NCBI GenBank assembly: GCA_041480065.1
Contig: JBGOZF010000010.1
Location: 1-64,000, forward strand
DNA length: 64,000 bases
Origin: Fen-999 sp041480065
GTDB lineage: Bacteria; Pseudomonadota; Gammaproteobacteria; Burkholderiales; Rhodocyclaceae
Direction: 5' to 3'
Below, one piece after another: positions 1-6,970 of this stretch. Positions within the stretch are counted from its first letter, which is position 1. Every line of letters starts with the position of its first letter. Position numbers and translations under genes: made by a program. The notes beneath the pieces are model-generated. The model ran no database searches. It was given only the letters and a program-made list of their open reading frames with translations, and was not told the DNA's origin.

Positions 1-2
1 CG

Positions 3-730
3 TATAGCCATGAGGCGGTGCGGCAGACGCTGAAAAAAACGACCTCAAGCCATGGCAAAGGCAAATGTGGTGCATCCCCGAGGTCAGCGCCGAGTATGTA
101 GCGGCCATGGAAGACGTGCTGGACCTGTACGAAGAACCCTACGACGAGAAGCGGCCGATGGTGTGTTTCGACGAAAGCCCCAAGCAGTTGATCGCCGAAG
201 TGCGCAGCCGCATCCCGGCAGTCCCCGGCCGAGCGGAACGCTTTGACGTCGAGTACAAGCGCAATGGCGTGCGCGACCTGATGATGATCAGCGAGCCGAA
301 GCTTGGGTTGCGCAAGGTGCTGGTTACCGAGCGGCGCACCAAGATCGAGTTTGCCCAGACCATGAAGCATGTCGTCGATATGTACCCGGACGTTGAGGTC
401 ATCCGTGTCGTGCTGGACAACCTCAATACGCACAAGACGGCTTCGCTCTATGAGGCGTTCCCGCCCGAGCAGGCCCGTGCCATCGCCAGGAAGCTGGAAT
501 TCCACTACACCCCGAAACATGGCAGTTGGCTCAACATGGCCGAAATGGAGTTCTCCGTTCTGTCGCGTACATGCCTCGCCGACCGAGTTCCCGATGAAGC
601 AACCTTGCGCCGACGCATCAATGCCAACGTCGCCGAGCGCAACGGCAAGCACCAACCGATCAATTGGCGCTTTACGATCCGCGATGCGCGCCGCAAGCTT
701 CATCGCCTCTATCCATCCACTTCGGCATGA
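3..730 (+). CDS. IS630-family transposase, truncated by the window edge, with -1 frameshift
   Basis: DDE transposase of an IS630-type element. The readable open frame (first ATG 65) has the family's catalytic triad: Asp in CFDES, Asp in VLDNLNTHK and Glu in NMAEMEFS, followed by the usual IS630 C-terminus. Upstream of about position 33 the protein continues in another frame: SHEAVRQTLKK reads in frame 3, while NDLKPWQRQMWCIPEV reads in frame 2. The join falls on seven A residues (33-39), so the product needs a -1 shift. This may be programmed frameshifting or a decayed copy. The 5' part of the element lies outside the window. The element probably ends shortly after the stop codon, but its terminal repeat cannot be defined from one end. 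Confidence 0.85.
33..39 (+). other. A7 slippery tract, candidate -1 frameshift site in the transposase
   Basis: CTG AAA AAA ACG in the upstream frame becomes AAA AAC GAC after a one-base slip back. That restores the conserved IS630 sequence on both sides. A-rich heptamers are classical -1 slippery sites in IS transposase genes. Too little upstream sequence is present to look for a stimulatory element, and a simple mutation would look the same. Confidence 0.55.
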
Positions 731-758
731 CTGACTACTAGTTTACAAGGAGACATAT

Positions 759-1220
759 ATGTCGGATTTGATATACGACGGATTGCGACGGACGATTACT
801 CTGGTTGACCGCCATGGCAACACTGTAGGAACGTGGCCCGCAAACAATCGCGTCGATTCCCACGCCACGTTACGCCGCGTTCCGGATGGTACCTACCCCA
901 TGTTGGATCGGAACCTCTCGCATCGGCACGGCGGAGCAGACCGGCAAGGTATTCCTCGCGACTCTGTGACGGGTGAGTATGGCGCACATGGAATCGTCCG
1001 CCTGAACGATTTTCCTGCGGAGGGTCGTATCCATGCGGGAATCGGGATTCACTCCGGGCGTCTTGGTATGGCCGATCGCTCTGCGGCGCACGGGACGGGG
1101 CCGAACCATGTGACGCAAGGGTGCATCCGCACCACGGATGACGCGATGCGCGTCATCACGCAAACGATGCGAATTGATCCGCTAAATACGACCACGGTGA
1201 GAAGCAACAATGGGCATTAG
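759..1220 (+). CDS. Small L,D-transpeptidase (YkuD/Tlde1-like) domain protein
   Basis: A 153-residue protein without a signal peptide. Its C-terminal half carries the L,D-transpeptidase signature: His98 in IGIHSG and the nucleophile Cys122 in QGCIR. Such enzymes act on peptidoglycan peptides in the periplasm. Small single-domain versions of this type (DUF2778/Tlde1) are known as type VI secretion effectors. The lack of an export signal and the overlapping downstream gene for a secreted protein fit an effector/immunity pair, but this is inference and no secretion genes are visible. An AAGGAGA ribosome binding site lies 6-8 bases before the ATG. The gene starts about 30 bp after the IS630 transposase, so it may belong to accessory DNA. 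Confidence 0.7.
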   Translation: MSDLIYDGLRRTITLVDRHGNTVGTWPANNRVDSHATLRRVPDGTYPMLDRNLSHRHGGADRQGIPRDSVTGEYGAHGIVRLNDFPAEGRIHAGIGIHSGRLGMADRSAAHGTGPNHVTQGCIRTTDDAMRVITQTMRIDPLNTTTVRSNNGH

Positions 1221-1767
1221 GCGATTGATATCTGGCGGTGCTGTTCTGCTGCTGTCGCTATTGGTGTTCCCGATCTCGGCTACGGCGGATCGGCTTCCGG
1301 ACCGACAACTCGCCATTGGTAAACCGGACGAGACACTATGCAGCACAAGCGTCTACAGGACCCCAATGAAGAACGTAGTGCAGAAGTTCGGCGCACCAAC
1401 CGAAACCCGCTTACTCAAGGACGAAGGGGTCGTCGAGTATCGGTGGCAGTTGGGCGGGCTCGAGATCGTTATGGCAGCCTACAGTGACAAGGATCCCAAA
1501 GGGCTGGAAAGCGCACCGCATTCGATCGAGATCAAGGGGCAGGACCCGAAACACGTTTGCAGGACCGGCCGCGGACTGGGGCTCGGCGACAGGCTTACGG
1601 ACGTGAAACGGCGGTACGGTCATTATGCTGCGTACCGGAACCAACGCACGCCTCAGCAGTCTCCCGACCAAGTGGACATTCAGTGGGACGACGAAACCTT
1701 GTTAGAGCTTCGGCTTTCGCCGGATGGACAGATCGTTTCGATGCATCTTATGGCCAACATCAGCTGA
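1210..1767 (+). CDS. Secreted protein of unknown function, possible immunity partner
   Basis: A 185-residue protein with a clear N-terminal signal peptide (hydrophobic core LISGGAVLLLSLLVFPISA, cleavage near ATA-DR), so it is predicted periplasmic. The mature part has two similar halves, each with a V-x-x-x-(F/Y)-G turn (NVVQKFGAP; DVKRRYGHY) followed by a strand-rich stretch ending in SIEIKG or SMHLM. Two cysteines (CSTSV, VCRTG) could form a disulfide. It overlaps the L,D-transpeptidase gene by 11 bp, so the two are translated together. A periplasmic partner encoded directly after a peptidoglycan-active protein would suit an immunity protein. I do not recognise the family, so this role is a guess. 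Confidence 0.6.
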   Translation: MGIRRLISGGAVLLLSLLVFPISATADRLPDRQLAIGKPDETLCSTSVYRTPMKNVVQKFGAPTETRLLKDEGVVEYRWQLGGLEIVMAAYSDKDPKGLESAPHSIEIKGQDPKHVCRTGRGLGLGDRLTDVKRRYGHYAAYRNQRTPQQSPDQVDIQWDDETLLELRLSPDGQIVSMHLMANIS

Positions 1768-2189
1768 CGCAGCCCATTCGGCAAAAGAAGTGGAAGCACA
1801 AAGGGCGACGCCCAGCCCGGCGCGCTACGGTCCTTTGCTCGAAACTCGCTTTTCGCCGCGCTCCGCACGCGGTTGCCCGGCATGCTGACCCGCAGCCGGC
1901 GCTTGCGCCGGCTGGCCGGTGGGCGCGGGGTTGGGGTTTGCGCCGTTGCTCGGCCGAGGACATGCTGGCGCACAAGCGGTTCGCACACAGAAAGGCAAAC
2001 CCTTCGCAGTGCCCCATCGACCGCCCGAGAGGCTAACAGGGGTTCCTCACAGGCGGCCGCCTATGGACAACCCTTGCTTCTCGCTGCCAACGTCCGCACG
2101 ACCGCAGCAGCAGCCTTCTGGCATGGCTTGCGAGTGGACTTCGATACCCGGACGCGACGTGTACCGGTAGACGCTGCCGGGCGTCCGTA
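1768..2189. other. Non-coding stretch between the accessory pair and aceE
   Basis: No convincing gene. Several overlapping open frames exist on both strands but have arginine- and alanine-rich low-complexity translations and no ribosome binding sites. The only clear structure is a perfect 9-bp GC-rich hairpin at 1894-1913. The composition and block-like character suggest a dispersed non-coding element, but a search would be needed to show that. Confidence 0.5.
1894..1913. repeat. Perfect inverted repeat / hairpin
   Basis: AGCCGGCGC-TT-GCGCCGGCT is a perfect 9-bp inverted repeat. It is not followed by a T run, so it is not a typical intrinsic terminator. Confidence 0.5.
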
Positions 2190-2224
2190 TTGCGCATTGC
2201 GAACTCGTGTTTTACAATGCGCAA
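2190..2224 (+). promoter_or_regulatory. Predicted aceE promoter flanked by a perfect 10-bp inverted repeat
   Basis: TTGCGC (2190-2195) and TACAAT (2213-2218) are separated by 17 bp, a good sigma-70 arrangement. The same bases belong to a perfect inverted repeat, TTGCGCATTG (2190-2199) and CAATGCGCAA (2215-2224), with a 15-bp spacer. A dimeric regulator bound there would cover both promoter boxes. The aceE start lies about 100 bp downstream. The promoter is predicted from sequence only. Confidence 0.5.
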
Positions 2225-2319
2225 CAGCACGATCGCCCTGCCTATCCGGCAGGTCTAAGCTGTGCAAGAACGGCCTGCCAACCGCGGGCCAGTCATAACT
2301 TATAAGTAGGAGACACGCC

Positions 2320-5004
2320 ATGTCCGCGACCCCCATCGGACTGCCGCTGCCCGACCCCGACGCACAGGAGACTCGCGAGTGGCTCGACGCCCTCGAAGCG
2401 GTCATCGAAGCCCAAGGTCCGGAGCGCGCGCATTACCTCATCGAGCGGCTGATCGAACTCGGCCATCGCGCCGGCCTCAACCTGCCCTACTCGGCCAACA
2501 CCGAATACGTCAATACGATCCCTGCCGACCGGCAACCCTTGGCACCGGGCGACTATGCGCTCGAGAACCGCATCCGCGCCTACGTGCGCTGGAACGCGCT
2601 GGCCATGGTGCTGCGTGCGAACAAGGGCGATTCGAACCTCGGTGGTCACATCGCCAGCTTCGCCTCGGCGGCAACGCTGTTCGATGTCGGCTTCAACCAT
2701 TTCTGGCACGCCCCAACTGAAAAGCATGGCGGCGACCTCGTCTTCGTCCAGGGCCACTCGGCGCCCGGCGTCTATGCGCGCGCCTTTCTGCTCGGCCGGC
2801 TGACTGAAGAGCAGCTCGACGGATTCCGCCAGGAGGTCTCCGGCCGCGGCCTGCCCTCCTATCCGCACCCATGGCTGATGCCGGACTTCTGGCAGTTCCC
2901 CACCGTCTCGATGGGCCTCGGTCCCTTGCAGGCGATCTACCAGGCGCGCTTCATGAAGTACATGAATGACCGCGGCATGATCGAAGCCGGCGACCGCAAG
3001 GTCTGGGCGTTCATGGGCGACGGCGAGATGGACGAGCCCGAGTCCATGGGCGCGATCGGCATGGCCGGGCGTGAGCGTCTCGACAACCTGATCTTCGTCG
3101 TCAACTGCAACTTGCAGCGCCTCGATGGCCCGGTGCGCGGCAACGGCAAGATCATCCAGGAACTGGAAGCCGAATTCCGCGGCGCCGGCTGGAACGTCAT
3201 CAAGGTCATCTGGGGCGGCTACTGGGACCCGCTGCTGGCGCAGGACAAGCACGGCCTCTTGCGCAAACGCATGATGGAGTGCGTCGACGGCGACTATCAG
3301 ACCTTCAAGTCGAAAGATGGCGCCTACGTGCGCGAACACTTCTTCAACACACCCGAACTGAAGGCGATGGTCGCCAGTTGGTCCGACGACGATGTCTGGC
3401 GCCTGAACCGCGGCGGCCACGACCCGCACAAGGTCTATGCCGCCTACCACGCGGCGGTGAACCATAAGGGCCAACCGACCGTGATCCTGGCCAAGACCAT
3501 CAAGGGTTACGGCATGGGCGAATCGGGCGAGGCGCAGAACATCACGCACCAGCAGAAGAAGATGGGCACGGTTTCCATCAAGGCATTCCGCGACCGCTTC
3601 AAGCTGCCGATCGATGACGCCGAACTGGAGAAGCTGCCCTACCTGAAATTCGAAGACAACTCTGCGGCACTCAAGTACATGCGCGAGCATCGCCAGAGCC
3701 TCGGCGGTTACCTGCCGTCGCGGCGGCGCAAGGTGGAACCTCTGCCGGTGCCGCCCCTATCCGCCTTCGACGCGCTGCTCAAGGCCTCCGGCGAGGGCCG
3801 CGAGATTTCGACCACCATGGCCTTCGTGCGCGTGCTCGGCATCCTGCTGCGCGACAAGGCCATCGGCAAACGCATCGTGCCCATCGTTCCCGACGAATCG
3901 CGCACCTTCGGCATGGAAGGCCTCTTCCGCCAGATCGGCATCTGGAACCAGCAGGGCCAGGGCTACGTGCCGCAGGACGCCGACCAGTTGATGTTCTACA
4001 AGGAATCGAAGGACGGCCAGATCCTGCAGGAAGGCATCAACGAGGCCGGCGCCATGGCCGACTGGATCGCCGCCGCGACGGCGTATTCGACGCACGGCGT
4101 GCAGATGATCCCCGTCTACATCTTCTACTCGATGTTCGGCCTGCAGCGCACCGGCGATCTCGCCTGGGCCGCCGGCGACTGCCGCTCGCGGGGCTTCCTG
4201 GTCGGCGGCACCGCCGGCCGGACGACGCTGAACGGCGAAGGCTTGCAGCACGAGGACGGCCACAGTCACATCTTCTCCGCGACGATCCCCAACTGCATTT
4301 CCTATGACCCGACCTTCGCCTACGAAGTCGCGGTGATCGTCCAGGACGGCCTGCGCCGCATGGTCGCCGAACAGGAGGACGTGTTCTATTACCTGACGGT
4401 AATGAACGAAAACTACGAGCATCCCGAGATGCCGGCCAACGCCGAAGCCGACATCCTCAAGGGCATGTACCTGTTCCGCAAGGGCGCGGCGTCCAACGCG
4501 CCGCGCGTGCAGTTGCTCGGCTCGGGCACCATCTTCCGCGAAGCCATCGCCGCCGCGGAGCTGCTGAAGAGCGACTGGGGCGTCGAAGCCGACCTGTGGT
4601 CCTGCCCCTCCTTCACCGAGCTCGCGCGTGACGGCCACAACTGCACGCGCCACCACATGCTGCATCCCGAAGAACCGCAGCGCCTGTGCCATGTCGCCAA
4701 GAGTCTCGCCGACACGCGCGGCCCGGTGATCGCGGCGACGGACTACGTGCGCGCCTTCGCCGAACAGATCGGCCCGTTCGTCAGCCGGGACGGGCGCCGC
4801 TACACGGTGCTCGGCACCGACGGCTTCGGCCGCTCGGACACCCGCGAGCAGCTACGCCACTTCTTCGAGGTCGACCGGCACTGGATCACCGTCGCCGCGC
4901 TGCGCTCGCTCGCCGATGACGGCCAGATCGATACCGCCAAGGTTTCCGAGGCATTGAAGAAGTACGGCCTCGACGCCGACAAACCCAATCCGGTGGGAGT
5001 GTGA
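2320..5004 (+). CDS. aceE: Pyruvate dehydrogenase E1 component (homodimeric type)
   Basis: 894 residues, the usual length of the homodimeric E1 of proteobacteria. It decarboxylates pyruvate with thiamine diphosphate and transfers the acetyl group to lipoyl-E2. The ThDP/Mg motif begins at GDGEMDEPES (about residue 233). The N-terminal E1 signature (GGHIASFASAATLFDVGFNHFW) and the C-terminal transketolase-like domains are all present. The ATG is preceded by AGGAGA. It is the first gene of aceE-aceF-bph-lpd. Its TGA overlaps the start region of aceF, so the two are probably translated together. Confidence 0.97.
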   Translation: MSATPIGLPLPDPDAQETREWLDALEAVIEAQGPERAHYLIERLIELGHRAGLNLPYSANTEYVNTIPADRQPLAPGDYALENRIRAYVRWNALAMVLRANKGDSNLGGHIASFASAATLFDVGFNHFWHAPTEKHGGDLVFVQGHSAPGVYARAFLLGRLTEEQLDGFRQEVSGRGLPSYPHPWLMPDFWQFPTVSMGLGPLQAIYQARFMKYMNDRGMIEAGDRKVWAFMGDGEMDEPESMGAIGMAGRERLDNLIFVVNCNLQRLDGPVRGNGKIIQELEAEFRGAGWNVIKVIWGGYWDPLLAQDKHGLLRKRMMECVDGDYQTFKSKDGAYVREHFFNTPELKAMVASWSDDDVWRLNRGGHDPHKVYAAYHAAVNHKGQPTVILAKTIKGYGMGESGEAQNITHQQKKMGTVSIKAFRDRFKLPIDDAELEKLPYLKFEDNSAALKYMREHRQSLGGYLPSRRRKVEPLPVPPLSAFDALLKASGEGREISTTMAFVRVLGILLRDKAIGKRIVPIVPDESRTFGMEGLFRQIGIWNQQGQGYVPQDADQLMFYKESKDGQILQEGINEAGAMADWIAAATAYSTHGVQMIPVYIFYSMFGLQRTGDLAWAAGDCRSRGFLVGGTAGRTTLNGEGLQHEDGHSHIFSATIPNCISYDPTFAYEVAVIVQDGLRRMVAEQEDVFYYLTVMNENYEHPEMPANAEADILKGMYLFRKGAASNAPRVQLLGSGTIFREAIAAAELLKSDWGVEADLWSCPSFTELARDGHNCTRHHMLHPEEPQRLCHVAKSLADTRGPVIAATDYVRAFAEQIGPFVSRDGRRYTVLGTDGFGRSDTREQLRHFFEVDRHWITVAALRSLADDGQIDTAKVSEALKKYGLDADKPNPVGV

Positions 5005-5006
5005 TC

Positions 5007-6395
5007 ATGGCCACCATGATCGAAGTGAGAGTTCCCGATATCGGCGACTTCAAGGACGTGCCGGTGATCGAAGTGCATGTGAAAGCCGGCGACACGGTCA
5101 AGGCCGAGGATTCGCTGATCACCCTTGAGTCCGACAAGGCGACGATGGACGTGCCCTCGCCCGCCGGCGGCGTGGTCGCGGAGATGAAGCTCAAGGTTGG
5201 CGACAAGGTCGCCGAAGGCGCGTTGGTGATGATTCTGGAGGCCGCTGATTTCACCGCAAAGGACGCCAAGGACGCAAAGGAAATCCAGCAGCAACCGACG
5301 CCGGCTTCTCTCGGTGTGCTCGGCAGTAATGCGGCGGCCGAACCGGCGCGGCTCGCGCCGGCGGCCGCGCCGGTCGCCGACGCTGCGCTTGCCGACTTCC
5401 GTCCCACCGAGGCCGAGCCGACCACGGCACCACCCGTCGTGCACATGCCCTCACCCGCCGAATTCCTTGCCGGCAGCGGCGGCCCAAAGTCGCATGCGAG
5501 CCCATCCGTGCGCCGCTTCGCGCGCGAACTCGGCGTCGACCTCGCCCGCATCAAGGGCACCGGACCCAAGGGCCGCATCACGCAGGAGGACGTGCAATCC
5601 TATGTGAAGAGCGCGCTTGCAGCCGGTGCGGCCCCCGCCAGTGCTTCACCGGCGGGCGGTGCGCTGAATCTCCTGCCCTGGCCGCAGGTCGATTTCGCCA
5701 AGTTCGGCCCCGTCGAGGTCAAGCCGCTGTCGCGCATCAAGAAGATCTCCGGTGCCAACCTCGCCCGCAACTGGGTGATGATCCCCGCCGTCACGTATCA
5801 CGAAGACGCCGACATCACCGAGCTCGAAGCGTTCCGCGTGCAACTCAACAAGGAGAACGAAAAGGCCGGCGCCAAGCTCACCATGCTCGCCTTCCTGATC
5901 AAGGCAGCCGTCGCTGCCTTGCAGAAGTATCCCGACCTCAACAGCTCTACCGATGGAGAGAACCAGGTTTTCAAGAACTACTGGCACATCGGCTTTGCCG
6001 CCGACACGCCCAATGGCCTGATGGTGCCGGTCCTGAAGGATGCCGACAGGAAGGGGGTGTTCGACATCGCCCGCGAGACTTCGGAATTGGCGAAGAAGGC
6101 GCGCGAAGGCAAGCTCGCGCCAACCGAAATGCAGGGTGCCACCTTCACCATCTCCTCGGTCGGCGGCATCGGCGGCACCGCCTTCTCACCCATCGTCAAT
6201 GCGCCGGAAGTCGCCATCCTCGGCGTCTCCCGGTCGGCGATGAAGCCGGTGTGGGACGGCAAGGCCTTTGTACCGCGGCTGATATTGCCATTATCATTGT
6301 CGGCCGACCACCGCGTCATCGACGGTGCGCTGGCCACCCGCTTCAATGCCACCCTGGCCCAGTTGCTGGCCGATTTCCGGAGGGTTCTGCTATGA
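5007..6395 (+). CDS. aceF: Pyruvate dehydrogenase E2, dihydrolipoamide acetyltransferase
   Basis: 462 residues from the ATG at 5007; a GTG at 5001 is in frame, but GGGAG at 4995-4999 is best spaced for the ATG. One N-terminal lipoyl domain with acceptor Lys44 (ESDKATM), a linker, a peripheral-subunit-binding domain (SPSVRRFARELGVDLARIKGTG) and the acetyltransferase core with the active-site DHRVIDG near the C-terminus. The linker after the lipoyl domain (residues 83-92, TAKDAKDAKE) is encoded by DNA matching an intergenic repeat family and is shared almost exactly with lpd. The stop codon overlaps the ATG of the next gene. Confidence 0.96.
   Translation: MATMIEVRVPDIGDFKDVPVIEVHVKAGDTVKAEDSLITLESDKATMDVPSPAGGVVAEMKLKVGDKVAEGALVMILEAADFTAKDAKDAKEIQQQPTPASLGVLGSNAAAEPARLAPAAAPVADAALADFRPTEAEPTTAPPVVHMPSPAEFLAGSGGPKSHASPSVRRFARELGVDLARIKGTGPKGRITQEDVQSYVKSALAAGAAPASASPAGGALNLLPWPQVDFAKFGPVEVKPLSRIKKISGANLARNWVMIPAVTYHEDADITELEAFRVQLNKENEKAGAKLTMLAFLIKAAVAALQKYPDLNSSTDGENQVFKNYWHIGFAADTPNGLMVPVLKDADRKGVFDIARETSELAKKAREGKLAPTEMQGATFTISSVGGIGGTAFSPIVNAPEVAILGVSRSAMKPVWDGKAFVPRLILPLSLSADHRVIDGALATRFNATLAQLLADFRRVLL
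5253..5281 (+). repeat. GCAAAGGAC-type repeat half-copy inside the aceF linker
   Basis: This stretch is built of ACCGCAAAGGACGC, CAAGGACGC and AAAGGA units. They match one arm of the palindromic repeat before pyk (36358-36442). It is read in frame as TAKDAKDAKE between the lipoyl and subunit-binding domains, a flexible site that tolerates insertions. An almost identical stretch with the same flanks lies in lpd at 7207-7235. Confidence 0.6.
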
Positions 6396-6970
6396 CCACG
6401 ATCACCGTCGTCAAGAAGAACGGCGAAGTCGCCATCGCTTCCGATTCGCTCACCACCTTCGGCGACACCCGCCTCGGCCGCCATTACAAGGGCGAGCACG
6501 ACAAGATCCTGCTGATCGACGGTTCCTGGATCGGCATCTGCGGCAGTTCGGCGCACCATCTGGTGCTGGAATCGGCGATCGCCCGCCTGCCCGAGGTGAA
6601 GCTCGGTTCGCGCATGGAGGTGTATGAAACCTTCCGCCAGTTGCATCCGATCCTCAAGGAACACGCCTACCTGAATCCCAAGGAGGATGAGGACGATCCC
6701 TACGAGTCGTCGCAGATCACGGCGCTGATCGCCAACAACACGGGTATCTACGGCGTCTACAGCTTACGCGAGGTGTTCGAGTTCGACCGCTTCTGGAGCA
6801 TAGGCTCGGGCCGCAACTTCGCGCTCGGCGCCATGCACGCCGCATTCCAGGGCGCGCGCTCGGCGGCCAAGATCGCCGAGATCGGCGTCGCTGCCGGCAT
6901 CGAGTTCGACTCGGCCTCCGGGCTGCCCATCGTCGTCAACAGCGTGCGTCTGCGCGGAGATGCCACATGA
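6392..6970 (+). CDS. bph: Betaproteobacterial proteasome homologue (HslV-like NTN hydrolase)
   Basis: 192 residues starting MTTITVVKKNGEVAIASDS. Removal of Met would expose a catalytic Thr1. Mature Asp17 and Lys37 align with Asp17 and Lys33 of HslV, with a small insertion before the lysine. The DKILLIDGSWIGICGSS strand-turn matches the HslV core. Length and motifs fit BPH, a known betaproteobacterial relative of HslV that forms double rings. No ATPase gene of the HslU type is adjacent. The ATG overlaps the aceF stop and the TGA overlaps the lpd start (ATGA both times), with GGAGGG ahead, so it is co-translated with E2 and E3. A link to the dehydrogenase complex is inferred from this position; its substrate is unknown. 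Confidence 0.85.
   Translation: MTTITVVKKNGEVAIASDSLTTFGDTRLGRHYKGEHDKILLIDGSWIGICGSSAHHLVLESAIARLPEVKLGSRMEVYETFRQLHPILKEHAYLNPKEDEDDPYESSQITALIANNTGIYGVYSLREVFEFDRFWSIGSGRNFALGAMHAAFQGARSAAKIAEIGVAAGIEFDSASGLPIVVNSVRLRGDAT

Noticed and set aside
2293..3690. 465-codon open frame antisense to aceE
   Set aside because: It mirrors aceE codons in a GC-rich genome. The translation is Val/His/Asp-rich without motifs, and no ribosome site is seen.
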